Assembly: GCA_937959285.1 (NCBI GenBank)
Contig: CALGAR010000142.1
Span: forward strand, 1-64,000
Reading direction: 5' to 3'
From: an uncultured Bryobacterales bacterium
Lineage (GTDB): Bacteria; Acidobacteriota; Terriglobia; Bryobacterales; Bryobacteraceae
Length of the DNA: 64,000 nt
A program made the position numbers and the translations under genes. The notes below the pieces were generated by a model. It saw only the letters and a program-made list of their open reading frames with translations, searched no databases and was not told the DNA's origin. Position 1 is the first letter of the stretch. Each line of letters begins with the position of its first letter. Below are positions 54,229 through 63,872 of the stretch, in pieces.

Positions 54229-57200
54229 ATGGCCGACAATCCTTTCGTCCATCTCCACTGCCACACCGACTACTCGCTGCTTGATGGAGCCTGCGAGATC
54301 AATCAGTTGATGGAACTCGTGTCGGCGCTAAACATGCCTGCGGTGGCCATGACCGATCATGGCAATCTCTTTGGCGCCGTCGAGTTCTACAACAAGGCCA
54401 AAGAGAAGGGCATCCACCCGATCATTGGTTGCGAAGTCTACGTGGCGCAGCAGGGCCACAAGGTAAAGTCGGACACCAACCGGTATAACCACCTGGTCCT
54501 TCTGTGCGAGAACCAGGAAGGCTATCGCAATCTGATCAAATTGGTCTCGACCGGGTATCTGGACGGCTTTTACTACAAGCCTCGCATCGACAAAGATCTT
54601 CTGGCGCAGCATTCCAAAGGCCTGATCGCGATGTCTGCCTGTCTCAGGGGCGACATCAACGAGACCTTACTGCAGGAGCGCTACGAGGACGCGAAGGCGC
54701 TCGCCTATCAATACCAGGACATGTTCGGGAAAGAGAACTTCTTTCTCGAAATTCAAGACCACGGCCTCGATCAAGACCGCGTGGTGATGCCGCTGTTGAA
54801 CCGCCTTTCCAAAGATACCGGCATCCCGCTGGTCGCCACCAACGACTCCCACTACCTGCGGAAGGAAGACGCCCGCGTTCACGAGATCCTGCTTTGCATC
54901 CAGACGGGCAAGACGATGAGCGATCCGAACCGGATGCGCTTCACCCAACCAGCCTTCTATCTCAAGTCGCGAGAGGAGATGATGGCCTTGTTTGGGGAGA
55001 TCGAGCATGCGCTCGATCGGACGTGGGAGATTGCCCAGCGGTGTCAGGTGAAGCTGGAGAAGGTCAAGGAGCCCTTCCCTCGGTTTGACGTTCCGCCCGA
55101 ACATACGATCGATTCCTATTTCGAATATGTCGCCCGGCAGGGCTTCGAGCGGCGCCGGCCGCGCCTGGAGATGATGGCGGCCAAGGGGGTCCTCAAGCAC
55201 GACCTCGCGGAGTATAGCGAGCGGCTTGATCGCGAGATCAAGATCATCCAGCAGATGAAGTTCTCAGGCTACTTCCTCATCGTCTGGGACTTCATCCGCT
55301 TCGCCAAATCGTCCGGCATCCCGGTTGGACCGGGCCGCGGATCGGCGGCGGGCAGCCTGGTCAGCTATGCAATGGAGATCACCGACATCGATCCATTGCA
55401 ATACGGCCTACTCTTTGAGCGCTTCCTGAATCCGGAGCGCGTCAGCATGCCCGATATCGATATCGACTTCTGCACCCACCGCCGCGGCGAGGTGATTCAA
55501 TACGTCACCGAGAAGTACGGGCGTGAGCAGGTGGCGCAGATCATCACCTTCGGCACGCTCGGCGCGAAGGCGGCGCTTAAAGACGTGGCGCGGGCTTTGG
55601 ATCTGACGTTTGGCGAAGCAGACCGCATTACCAAGCTTGTCCCCGCGCAGTTGAATATCAAGCTCAAGGATGCATACGAGCAGGAGCCCGGCTTCGAGGA
55701 GCTTGCCCGGAAAGACAAGCGTATCCGAGAAGTTCTCGATACAGCGCTGAAGCTGGAGGGCATGGCGCGGAATGCCGGAATGCATGCGGCCGGCGTCGTC
55801 ATCTCGCCTGTTCCGTTAAAGGAACTGGTGCCGTTGTACCGGACGAACCGGGACGAAATTGTCACCCAGTACGACATGGGCGGTCTTGAGAAGCTTGGTC
55901 TTCTCAAGATGGACTTTCTGGGGCTGACGACGCTCACCATCATCCACGACACACTGCGGCTGATTAAGAAGTATCGCGGGCTGGATCTGAAGATTGAAGA
56001 CATTCCACTGACGGACTCCTACACGTACGAGCGGATCTTCTGCAATGGCTACACGAGCGGCGTGTTCCAGTTCGAATCGGCGGGCATGCGGGACATTCTG
56101 GTTCGCTACAAGCCGGACCGGATCGAAGACCTGATCGCCCTGAACGCTCTCTACCGTCCCGGTCCCATGGGCATGATCGACGACTTCATCGACCGGAAAC
56201 ACGGCCGGAAGGAAGTCGTCTACGACCTGCCGCAGATGAAGGACATCCTCGAAGAGACCTTTGGCGTGATGGTCTATCAGGAACAGGTCATGCAGATGGC
56301 CAACGTCCTGGCGGGCTACTCTCTCGGCGAAGCGGATCTGCTGCGCCGCGCCATGGGCAAGAAGAAACCGGAGGAGATGGCCAAGCAGCGGGAGCGCTTC
56401 ATCAAAGGCGCGCTGGAGCGAGGCCTGCCGCAGAAGAAGGTCGAGAAGGTTTTCGAGCTGATGGAGAAGTTCGCCGGGTACGGCTTCAACAAGTCGCACT
56501 CCGCCGCATACGCCTATCTCGCCTTCATCACGGCCTATCTGAAGGCCCACTATCCGGTGTACTTCATGTCCGCCCTGCTGACGTCGGAAACGGGCAATAC
56601 GGCGAAGGTCGTGAAGTACATCAACGAATGCCGCGACATGGGCATCAAGGTGCTTCCGCCGGATGTCAACACGAGCGACATGGACTTCACGCCCGATGGG
56701 GACGCCATTCGTTTCGGACTTGGAGCCATCAAGAACGTCGGGGCGAACGCGGTGGAAGCGATTCTTAAGGCTCGCGCGGAGAAGGGAAATTTCCGTTCGC
56801 TCTACCAGTTCTGTGAAACCGTCGATCTCAGCAGCGTAAATCGCCGCGTGATCGAGAGTCTGATCAAGGCAGGCGCGATGGACAGCCTGGAGGGCACCCG
56901 GTCCCAGAAATTTGCGATCATCGAGGCTGCCATGGAAGCTGGGCAGCGCGCCTGGAAGGATCGTGAGAGCGGCCAGGTCGGACTCTTCTTTACGACAGTG
57001 GACGAGCCGGTGCCGGAACCGCCGCTGCCGGATCTGCCGGAATGGCCGAGCCGTGAAAAGCTCGCAGGCGAAAAGGAGATGATCGGTTTCTATGTTACCG
57101 GTCATCCTCTGGACGAATACATGGACAAAGTTGCGGAGCTCGCAACGCACGACACTTCCAACCTGGAAAACCTTGAAAAAGGCCACGAAGTGGCGCTGTG

Positions 57201-57687
57201 CGGCATCCTCACTTCGATCCAGCGCCGGAGGAACAAAGAAGGGAAGCTCTGGGCCTCGATGCAGATTGAAGACCTCCAGGGCAGCGTGGATGCGATGGTC
57301 TTTGCATCCTCGTACGAGCAATTGGCGCAGCAGCTCGTGGAGGATAAGGCGGTTCTGGTGAAAGGGGTCGTGATGCCGGAAGAGAATGCCCCGCCTAAGA
57401 TCTCCATTAAAGATGTCATCCCGCTGGATGTGGCTCGCGTTCCCTATCCTACGCTTGTTTCGATCAGAGTCCGGCTGGGCCAGAACGGCAACGGCGATAA
57501 AGCCGAAGCCTTGAAGCAGCTCTTTGTCCGCAAGCCGGGCCAGACTGAGGTAAGATTACGCCTGGAAAAGCCGCGTGATTTTGCGCTCCTTCTGGACATC
57601 ACCGCCAAGATCCGGCCGGACAAGGAGTTTAAGGCTGCGCTTAACAGCATCTGTGGTCCAGAATCGCTCGAAGTACTCGCGACCTGA
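54229..57687 (+). CDS. dnaE: DNA polymerase III subunit alpha
   Basis: The replicative polymerase, 1152 residues. The N-terminal PHP domain has FVHLHCHTDYSLLDGACEI and VAMTDHGNLFGAV. The palm has GPGRGSAAGSLVSYAMEITD and the catalytic aspartates in MPDIDIDFC. The fingers and KEQVMQMA-like region (YQEQVMQMANVLAGYSLGEA) follow, then a helix-hairpin-helix region, the clamp-binding motif QVGLFF near residue 917, and an OB fold (VALCGILTSIQRR). It lacks the 3'-5' exonuclease insertion, so it is DnaE and not PolC. It begins 41 bases after the tRNA-Arg gene and ends six bases before accA. Confidence 0.97.
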   Translation: MADNPFVHLHCHTDYSLLDGACEINQLMELVSALNMPAVAMTDHGNLFGAVEFYNKAKEKGIHPIIGCEVYVAQQGHKVKSDTNRYNHLVLLCENQEGYRNLIKLVSTGYLDGFYYKPRIDKDLLAQHSKGLIAMSACLRGDINETLLQERYEDAKALAYQYQDMFGKENFFLEIQDHGLDQDRVVMPLLNRLSKDTGIPLVATNDSHYLRKEDARVHEILLCIQTGKTMSDPNRMRFTQPAFYLKSREEMMALFGEIEHALDRTWEIAQRCQVKLEKVKEPFPRFDVPPEHTIDSYFEYVARQGFERRRPRLEMMAAKGVLKHDLAEYSERLDREIKIIQQMKFSGYFLIVWDFIRFAKSSGIPVGPGRGSAAGSLVSYAMEITDIDPLQYGLLFERFLNPERVSMPDIDIDFCTHRRGEVIQYVTEKYGREQVAQIITFGTLGAKAALKDVARALDLTFGEADRITKLVPAQLNIKLKDAYEQEPGFEELARKDKRIREVLDTALKLEGMARNAGMHAAGVVISPVPLKELVPLYRTNRDEIVTQYDMGGLEKLGLLKMDFLGLTTLTIIHDTLRLIKKYRGLDLKIEDIPLTDSYTYERIFCNGYTSGVFQFESAGMRDILVRYKPDRIEDLIALNALYRPGPMGMIDDFIDRKHGRKEVVYDLPQMKDILEETFGVMVYQEQVMQMANVLAGYSLGEADLLRRAMGKKKPEEMAKQRERFIKGALERGLPQKKVEKVFELMEKFAGYGFNKSHSAAYAYLAFITAYLKAHYPVYFMSALLTSETGNTAKVVKYINECRDMGIKVLPPDVNTSDMDFTPDGDAIRFGLGAIKNVGANAVEAILKARAEKGNFRSLYQFCETVDLSSVNRRVIESLIKAGAMDSLEGTRSQKFAIIEAAMEAGQRAWKDRESGQVGLFFTTVDEPVPEPPLPDLPEWPSREKLAGEKEMIGFYVTGHPLDEYMDKVAELATHDTSNLENLEKGHEVALCGILTSIQRRRNKEGKLWASMQIEDLQGSVDAMVFASSYEQLAQQLVEDKAVLVKGVVMPEENAPPKISIKDVIPLDVARVPYPTLVSIRVRLGQNGNGDKAEALKQLFVRKPGQTEVRLRLEKPRDFALLLDITAKIRPDKEFKAALNSICGPESLEVLAT

Positions 57688-57693
57688 AATCCA

Positions 57694-58641
57694 ATGAACT
57701 CGAACGACGACATTCAGCGACGGATTGCCGATCTTGAAAGAGAATTGTCCGAACTGCGAAGCGCCAACCCCGGCGCCCAGCCGCGGGCTTCCGAAGTCGA
57801 GCGGGAACTGACGGCACTTCGGGAGGATGGGCCGCATCCCGCCTATCAGCGGGTCAAACTGGCCCGCCACCCGAAGCGCCCCCACTCTCTCGACTACATC
57901 CAGCGCATCTTTACCAATTTCGAGGAGATTCACGGCGATCGCTTCTTCGGAGACGACCCGGCGATCGTTTGCGGCATGGCAATGCTGGACGGCTCCCCGG
58001 TGATGGTTGTGGCCCAGCAGAAGGGAAGGGACACCAAACAGAACCTGCACCGAAACTTTGGCATGCCCAAGCCCGAAGGCTATCGCAAGGCCTTGCGAGC
58101 AATGAAGATCGCGGCGAAGTTCAGCCGTCCGATCATTACGTTCCTCGATACTCCGGGGGCATATCCCGGCATCGACGCCGAGGAGCGGGGACAAGCTGAA
58201 GCCATTGCTGTCAACCTCCGGGAGATGGCGCGGCTGGGCACTCCCGTCGTCACGGCGGTCATCGGCGAGGGTGGCAGCGGCGGAGCGCTGGCCCTGGGGG
58301 TCGGGAACAAAGTTCTCATGCTCGAGAACTCCGTCTACAGCGTCATCTCGCCCGAAAGCTGCGCGGCAATCATCTATCGAGATTCGGGGAAAGCGGAACT
58401 CGCTGCCGCCGCGTTGAAGCTCACCGCCGATGATTTGCTCAGCTTTGGCATTATCGACGAGATTGTGCCGGAGCCGCCGGAGGGCGCCCACGCGGACTAT
58501 GAACGGGCGGCCGACAATCTCGCGGAGGCGCTGCGGCGTTCGCTCGCCGCTCTGAAAGGATTGGCGCCGGCGGAACTTGTCAACCAGCGTTACCAGAAGT
58601 TCCGGCGGATGGGTAACTTTTTCGCAGAGGCAGCGGTTTGA
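57694..58641 (+). CDS. accA: Acetyl-CoA carboxylase carboxyltransferase subunit alpha
   Basis: One half of the carboxyltransferase that makes malonyl-CoA for fatty acid synthesis, 315 residues. [60 protein letters not shown] and [19 protein letters not shown] are all diagnostic. The coupling of dnaE and accA is a common bacterial gene order. It overlaps the next small gene by four bases (TTGA), so that gene is translated with it. accD is not in the window. Confidence 0.96.
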   Translation: MNSNDDIQRRIADLERELSELRSANPGAQPRASEVERELTALREDGPHPAYQRVKLARHPKRPHSLDYIQRIFTNFEEIHGDRFFGDDPAIVCGMAMLDGSPVMVVAQQKGRDTKQNLHRNFGMPKPEGYRKALRAMKIAAKFSRPIITFLDTPGAYPGIDAEERGQAEAIAVNLREMARLGTPVVTAVIGEGGSGGALALGVGNKVLMLENSVYSVISPESCAAIIYRDSGKAELAAAALKLTADDLLSFGIIDEIVPEPPEGAHADYERAADNLAEALRRSLAALKGLAPAELVNQRYQKFRRMGNFFAEAAV

Positions 58642-58904
58642 GCAAGTCCCGAATCCTCGTGATCATCGCCGCGTGCATCGCTTTCATTGGGATCCTTCTG
58701 TACTCCTCGCTTCGTACCTCCCGCCGGGTGGAGGTTTGCATTACATTCCAGGGGCGAACTGCCTGCCGCATTGCCTCGGCCGAGACCGAGCAGGAGGCCA
58801 TTCGAACGGCGACGGAAACGGCATGCGCGGTTCTCGCCTCGGGCGTCACCGACACGATGGCTTGTCTCCGGACTCCCCCGGACCGTGTCCGCGTTCTCGA
58901 TTAG
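58638..58904 (+). CDS. Small membrane protein coupled to accA
   Basis: An 88-residue protein, TTG start overlapping the accA stop. One membrane helix at about 5-25 ([20 protein letters not shown]) is followed by a cysteine-containing extracytoplasmic part ([42 protein letters not shown]) with a regular spacing of cysteines that suggests two disulfides. I do not recognise it. The operon position might connect it with lipid synthesis, but the coupling may only reflect gene packing. Confidence 0.68.
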   Translation: MSKSRILVIIAACIAFIGILLYSSLRTSRRVEVCITFQGRTACRIASAETEQEAIRTATETACAVLASGVTDTMACLRTPPDRVRVLD

Positions 58905-59124
58905 AGGCCTTCAGTTTTCCGGGTATGGGGCGACCTGGAGTCGGCTATCATGTAGGGTTGTAGGAATATCGCTGGAAAACAGCCGCGGGGTGTTTCTTTT
59001 CTCTCAGTCCACACGTCTTTAGAATTACAAGGACCGCGGAAGGATCTTTCGCACCGGCAATTTCGCTCAGATTGAACAATGGATGGAGAGTGTTCGTATC
59101 CTCTAGGCGGGAGTCGCTAAACAA

Positions 59125-60540
59125 GTGAAGCGCAAGTGGAAAATAACGCTGTTCATCGTAATCTCACTGACGGCGATTGTTGGTGTGCTTGCCGGCATCC
59201 GTATCAGCCAGCGGGGGATCGTCACGGTCCAGACTGGTAGGGCGTTCAGGCAGGACATCGCATCGGTCGTTACGGCATCGGGCGAGATCAAACCCAGAAA
59301 CTACGTCAATATTGGCGCGAACGTAATGGGCCGCATCATCTCGCTGGAGGTTGCCGAAGGAGACCGCGTTCGGAAAAACCAAGTGGTGGCGCGGCTGGAA
59401 GCGGTCCAGGCGGAGGCGGACGTTCAAGCGCAGCAGGCAAATTTGCGCTCAGCGGAAGCGGAATCGGCGGCGGCGGAAGCCGCTGTCCAGGCACAGAATG
59501 AGAATCTGAAGACAGCGCAGGCGAGCATCGACCGCGCCAAAGCGGAGCTCGAACGCGCACGTCTGGACTTCAGCCGGGCGGAGCAGCTTTTCAAAGAGAA
59601 GCTCATTGCGCAGCAGGAGTTCGATACGAAAAAAGCGAACTATGATGCGCTCATGGCGGCGCTCCGCGAGGCGGAGGCGCGGTTTTCTCAGTTGAAGGCG
59701 CAAAAGCAGCAGACGGAGGCGCAGCTTGCCGTCAGCCAGCGCCGGGTCTCGCAGATTCAGGCGACCCTGCGCCGCTTCTCAGACGTTCTGCAAAAGCACA
59801 ACGCGATCTCGCCGATTGACGGGGTTGTCACCAACCTGCCGGTGCGGGTGGGTGAGACCGTCGTGCCCGGCATTCAGAACTCTCCGGCCAGTCTCATCAT
59901 GACCATCGCCGACATGTCGCTGATCACGGCGGAGGTCAAGGTGGACGAAACGGACATCGTGAACGTCAAACTCGGACAGGAGGCGGACATCACGATCGAC
60001 GCGATGCCAAACCGGGTCTTCAAGGGCCGGGTGATCGAGATCGGAAACACGGCAATTCTGCGCTCGACCGGACTTGCCGCGTCTCAGAGCGCGATTTCAA
60101 GCCAGGAAGCCAAAGATTTTAAGGTGGTGGTCGCTCTGGACAATCCCCCTGAGGACATTCGACCGGGCCTCTCCTGCACCGCGAAGGTGACGACCGCTAC
60201 CAGGCAGCAGGCCCTGACCATTCCGATTCAGGCTCTGACCGTCCGGCAGAAGGGAGACCTCGAGCCGAAGAAAGAAGGCGTCCAGGCTGCGACGCAGCCG
60301 GATCCCGTGGCCGAAAGAGCGAAGCGGGAGGAAGTGCAGGGTGTTTTTGTAGTGCAGGGTGATCGAGCTGTCTTCCGGCAGGTGGAGACCGGGATCACGG
60401 GGGCTACCGACATTGAAGTCCTGAGCGGGTTGAAGGAGGGAGACGAGATTGTCACCGGCAGCTACAAGGTCATCCGTACCCTCCGCAACGACACAAGAAT
60501 TAAGGTGGACAATAAGTCCCCGGCAAAAGCCGAATCCTAA
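59125..60540 (+). CDS. Membrane-fusion (HlyD/MacA-type) periplasmic adaptor
   Basis: A 471-residue efflux adaptor anchored by an N-terminal helix (about 6-27, [19 protein letters not shown]). The lipoyl half motif ([20 protein letters not shown]) and a long coiled-coil hairpin (about 95-225, rich in [10 protein letters not shown] and [17 protein letters not shown]) come first, then the second lipoyl half ([18 protein letters not shown]) and beta-barrel and proximal domains. It belongs to a tripartite ABC efflux system like MacAB-TolC. The ATPase follows 14 bases later, but no permease or TolC is in the window. A GTG start is used, after a 220-base gap in which I see only a possible weak promoter. 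Confidence 0.88.
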   Translation: MKRKWKITLFIVISLTAIVGVLAGIRISQRGIVTVQTGRAFRQDIASVVTASGEIKPRNYVNIGANVMGRIISLEVAEGDRVRKNQVVARLEAVQAEADVQAQQANLRSAEAESAAAEAAVQAQNENLKTAQASIDRAKAELERARLDFSRAEQLFKEKLIAQQEFDTKKANYDALMAALREAEARFSQLKAQKQQTEAQLAVSQRRVSQIQATLRRFSDVLQKHNAISPIDGVVTNLPVRVGETVVPGIQNSPASLIMTIADMSLITAEVKVDETDIVNVKLGQEADITIDAMPNRVFKGRVIEIGNTAILRSTGLAASQSAISSQEAKDFKVVVALDNPPEDIRPGLSCTAKVTTATRQQALTIPIQALTVRQKGDLEPKKEGVQAATQPDPVAERAKREEVQGVFVVQGDRAVFRQVETGITGATDIEVLSGLKEGDEIVTGSYKVIRTLRNDTRIKVDNKSPAKAES

Positions 60541-60554
60541 GGGAAGGAATCATA

Positions 60555-61292
60555 ATGGCGCAAGCAGTAGCGGAAGCGATTGAACGAGGCGAACAGTTAA
60601 GGCGCGACGGAATCGTCATCCGGACTTACGATCTCTGGAAGACCTACCTCATGGGCGACCAGGAGATCAACGCGGTTTCGGGTGTCGACATCGAGATCCG
60701 GCGCGGTGAGTACGTCGCGATCATGGGACCATCAGGTTCAGGCAAATCGACCCTGATGAACCTTCTCGGTTGCCTCGACACGCCTACCAAGGGTGAGTAC
60801 TTTATCAACGGCCGACTGGTCAGCTCGATGACCGATGATGAGCTCGCCCGGATCCGGAACAAGGAAATTGGCTTCGTATTCCAGACGTTTAACCTGCTTC
60901 CACGCGCCACCGCTCTGCACAACGTCGAGCTCCCCCTCATCTATGCAGGGGTGCCGGCGGAGATTCGTCAGGAGAAGGCCCGTCAGGCCTTGAAGCAGGT
61001 CGATCTGGAGCGGCGTATGCTTCATAAGCCAAACGAGCTCTCCGGCGGACAGCGCCAGCGCGTGGCGATCGCGCGGGCGCTGGTGAACAGCCCCTCGATC
61101 CTGCTCGCCGACGAGCCTACCGGAAACCTGGATACGGCGACCGGCAACGAAATCATGGCGCTCTTCGAACGGCTGCATCAGCAGGGGAACACCATCGTGC
61201 TGGTGACCCATGAGCACGACATCGCGTTGCACGCTCACCGCGTGATCTACATTCGCGACGGTAAGGTGGCCCGCGACGAGAAGGTGAAGTAG
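60555..61292 (+). CDS. ABC transporter ATP-binding protein (MacB/LolD type)
   Basis: A 245-residue ATPase that drives the adaptor encoded just upstream. Walker A is GPSGSGKST, the signature [17 protein letters not shown], Walker [13 protein letters not shown] and the H loop [12 protein letters not shown]. The [20 protein letters not shown] segment is typical of the MacB/LolD/FtsE group. AAGGGAAGG eight bases before the ATG gives a good ribosome site. The membrane permease of the MacB family normally follows but here the next gene is a convergent dehydrogenase. The permease must be encoded elsewhere or the transporter is incomplete. Confidence 0.92.
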   Translation: MAQAVAEAIERGEQLRRDGIVIRTYDLWKTYLMGDQEINAVSGVDIEIRRGEYVAIMGPSGSGKSTLMNLLGCLDTPTKGEYFINGRLVSSMTDDELARIRNKEIGFVFQTFNLLPRATALHNVELPLIYAGVPAEIRQEKARQALKQVDLERRMLHKPNELSGGQRQRVAIARALVNSPSILLADEPTGNLDTATGNEIMALFERLHQQGNTIVLVTHEHDIALHAHRVIYIRDGKVARDEKVK

Positions 61293-61293
61293 T

Positions 61294-62262
61294 TCAGTAG
61301 CCGCTGTTCTTGTCTACAACGTTTAGCAACGGTTCTCCTTTTGAGAACCGTTCGAAATTCTTCACAAAGAATTCCGTCGTCTCGTGAAGCCAGGTAGCGG
61401 TGTGGTCGGCGGAATGGGGAGAGACCAAAACGTTCTCCATGCCCCAGAATGGGTGATCGGACGGTAGCGGTTCCTGTTCGAAGACATCGAGCGCCGCTCC
61501 GCGAATCGCCTTTTCCTGGAGCACACGGATCAATGCCTTTTCGTCGATCAGAGGCCCCCGTCCAACGTTGATTATCACGCCGGTCGGCTTCATAGCACGC
61601 AGTTCGGCCTCGCCGATCATGCCTCTCGTTTCCGGAGTGAGCGCCGCGGCGACCACGACGTAGTCGGAGGTTGCCATCACGTCGCGCAGACGTTCGAAGG
61701 GCAGCACCTCATCAACGAGCGGGTCGTTCTGTGACATCTCAGGCCGCCGGCGCAGAGCCGTGATCTTCATCCCGAACGGCCGTGCCCGTTCTGCCGCTGC
61801 CCGGCCGATGCCGCCATAACCTACAATGCCAAGCCGCTTATTGTGGAGTTCCTCCACGTCGTACTGCTCCCACCGGTGTTCCGCCTGCTGCCTCAGAAGG
61901 CGGCGCAGGTCCTTCGCGAAGAACAGCATCGAGGAAATCACAAACTCGCCAAGCGACCGCGCGAACACGCCACGTGCGTTCGTGAGCGGAATGGGACGGC
62001 TCTTGAGTTCGGGCGTCAATATGTGCTCGACGCCGGCCGAAAGGGAATGGACCCAGCGGACGCGAGGAGCCTTCGGAAACACTTCGTTGAACAAGGCGTG
62101 CCCCCCCATCCCCACGACGATGACATCCGCTTCGCAGAGAGCATCGCCGAAGGCGTCAGGACGATTCCCAACAACGACGCGAGCACTGGGGGGGAGCTTT
62201 TTCAGCACCTCCAGAGAGGGCAAATCAGGGTCGGAAAGAACGAGAACAGTGAGCACACTCAT
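61294..62262 (-). CDS. D-2-hydroxyacid dehydrogenase
   Basis: A 322-residue NAD(P)-dependent oxidoreductase of the D-isomer-specific family. The dinucleotide motif is RLGIVGYGGIGRAAAERA, the family arginine lies in VIINVGRGPLIDEKAL, and the Glu/His pair is in EQEPLPSDHPFWG and VSPHSADHTA. The substrate group (glycerate, glyoxylate/hydroxypyruvate or other) cannot be fixed from the sequence. It converges with the ABC ATPase gene, one base apart, and stands alone, with a 78-base gap to the unknown secreted protein. Confidence 0.9.
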   Translation of the reverse strand: MSVLTVLVLSDPDLPSLEVLKKLPPSARVVVGNRPDAFGDALCEADVIVVGMGGHALFNEVFPKAPRVRWVHSLSAGVEHILTPELKSRPIPLTNARGVFARSLGEFVISSMLFFAKDLRRLLRQQAEHRWEQYDVEELHNKRLGIVGYGGIGRAAAERARPFGMKITALRRRPEMSQNDPLVDEVLPFERLRDVMATSDYVVVAAALTPETRGMIGEAELRAMKPTGVIINVGRGPLIDEKALIRVLQEKAIRGAALDVFEQEPLPSDHPFWGMENVLVSPHSADHTATWLHETTEFFVKNFERFSKGEPLLNVVDKNSGY

Positions 62263-62340
62263 GAAGCTCTGACTGTATCATAATGAGGCCCCGGCAAATG
62301 CGGCCGCGCCGAAAGGAAATTCCGCCGTGCCGGCAGATGA

Positions 62341-63087
62341 TCAAGGGTGAACTACGACATTGAGGCGCGCTTTCCTCTCGGCGTAGCGCTTGCGGAGATC
62401 GTCAATTGCCTGCCTGTAGACGTCCTCTTTGAAGCCGGATTTTAGCCGCGAGATGCAATCATCGAACACTTCGCGAATGTACTCTTCCGTGCAGGGATCC
62501 CCCTCGGCTTCGATCTTGCGGTCTCGAGCCGTTTCCAGCTCAGTGATCAAGCGGCTCCGAAACCAGGAGAAGTCAGCCTCGGATGATTCCAATACCCGAA
62601 GTATCTCTCCGTAAGAATCGTGGTAGAGCCGGCGCTGGTTGAGAATCCAGTCGATCGCGTAAGGGCTTCCGAAAGTGCGGCGGTCTGCGAGAACGACGGC
62701 CGCCAGAACGGCCTGGCCGGGGTAACGGTAGGGGTGTCCTAGCCCCTTGATGTGGAAAATTTCGGATTTCCCGGGCGGAATTGGCTTCGAAAATGGCCGG
62801 CCAGTGACGACATCGTACATGGTCCGGGACTCGCGGACCTGTCTGCCGCTTGAGTCGGTATGTCTTGCGATCAGAACGAGGGCCTCGACAGGAGCGGAAG
62901 TGCGATTTACGAAGGTCAACTCAAAGCCGGCCGGCCCTGCGCTGATTCTCGTCTTGGAGACCTCCGTTACCACGGGCGGTTCCAGGTCTTTGAACGGGTC
63001 AGGGCTGATGGCGCAGCGCCCGAGCGCCAAAGCCTCGAGCGCTGTGAAGGTCAGGCACAGCAGGAACCGCCTGAATGCCGCAAGCAT
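62341..63087 (-). CDS. Unknown exported protein, paralogue A of a tandem pair
   Basis: A 248-residue protein with a signal peptide (LLCLTFTALEALALG). It has the same order of features as the next gene: a short beta domain (AGPAGFELTFVNRTSAPVEA), PGKSEIFHIKG, a line AVVLADRRTFGSPYAIDWIL, NQRRLYHDSYGEILRVLES, a helical acidic/basic region and ELETARDRKIEAEGD with a pair of cysteines further on (CTEEYIREVFDDC). The closest thing to a role is a beta-sandwich sensor or carrier module, but I do not know the family. GGGGGGA six bases before the ATG is a strong ribosome site. Confidence 0.72.
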   Translation of the reverse strand: MLAAFRRFLLCLTFTALEALALGRCAISPDPFKDLEPPVVTEVSKTRISAGPAGFELTFVNRTSAPVEALVLIARHTDSSGRQVRESRTMYDVVTGRPFSKPIPPGKSEIFHIKGLGHPYRYPGQAVLAAVVLADRRTFGSPYAIDWILNQRRLYHDSYGEILRVLESSEADFSWFRSRLITELETARDRKIEAEGDPCTEEYIREVFDDCISRLKSGFKEDVYRQAIDDLRKRYAERKARLNVVVHP

Positions 63088-63113
63088 CGTGCATCCCCCC
63101 GGGAGAACACAGC

Positions 63114-63872
63114 TTAAGGCAGGCGCGCGGCGCTGAGTCTTGTCTGCCCCTCGCTAAAGCGGGCGAGAAGCTGTTCAAGACGGCGCTTGTATGCGTCTCC
63201 CGGCAGGTCGAAGCTGATGTTCGTAATACAGTCCTGGAAAGCAGACTGGATAAAGCCCTCGACATAGCTGTCTTTCTCAGCCTTAAGTCTCCGGTCTCGA
63301 GCTGCCTCCAGTTCTGCGATCAAAGTTCCCTTGGTGCTCTCAGGCTGCCCCTGATGAGCCTTCAGAATTTGGAGGATATCGGCCCAGGCGTCGCGATAAA
63401 CTCGCCGCTGGCCTAGAATCCAGTTGATGGATTCTGGACTGCCGCTTGTTCGCCCGTCCTCCAATACGACGGCAGTCAGGAACGGGCGGATGGTGTCCTG
63501 AATGCGGCTCACAGGCGGAGTGCCGAGGAAGTACTCTTGCATGCCGCCGACTGGAATCGGTTTTGCGGCAAAGGGTGGGACGGTAAGAGCATCGTAGAGG
63601 ACGCGGCCGTCGCCCACTTGCTTCCCGGTCGGGTCCAGGCGCTGAAAGACCAGGACAACCGCCAGGACGGGCGACGATGAGTGGTTGAGCAAGCGGAAGG
63701 TCGTTCCGCGGTCCGTAACGGTCACGGATCGCACGCTGACCAGCTTCGGGTCCACTGTGTGATTAGTGAGTCCTCGGCTGAGCCGAAATCCATCATGGTT
63801 CTGTCCGAGTGTCGCTTTCGATGCGATCCCGGCGAGCAGCAGCGTTAGCGCAATTGTTTTCCTAGTCACCAT
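63114..63872 (-). CDS. Unknown exported protein, paralogue B of a tandem pair
   Basis: A 252-residue protein with a signal peptide (MVTRKTIALTLLLAGIASKA). It shares with the downstream gene TAVVLEDGRTSGSPESINWI, LGQRRVYRDAWADILQIL and AELEAARDRRLKAEKDSYVE, and the same beta-domain start (TTFRLLNHSSSPVLAVVLVF). The two genes are 26 bases apart and probably arose by duplication, since only short blocks still match. AAGGAGGGG lies about eight bases before the ATG. Function unknown. The upstream gap (63873-64000) holds a 7-bp hairpin (ATTCGGA/TCCGAAT at 63954-63970). Confidence 0.72.
   Translation of the reverse strand: MVTRKTIALTLLLAGIASKATLGQNHDGFRLSRGLTNHTVDPKLVSVRSVTVTDRGTTFRLLNHSSSPVLAVVLVFQRLDPTGKQVGDGRVLYDALTVPPFAAKPIPVGGMQEYFLGTPPVSRIQDTIRPFLTAVVLEDGRTSGSPESINWILGQRRVYRDAWADILQILKAHQGQPESTKGTLIAELEAARDRRLKAEKDSYVEGFIQSAFQDCITNISFDLPGDAYKRRLEQLLARFSEGQTRLSAARLP

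Noticed and set aside
55816..57321. 501-codon open frame antisense to dnaE
   Set aside because: It is the complementary shadow of a confident dnaE in GC-rich sequence; no domain and no ribosome site.
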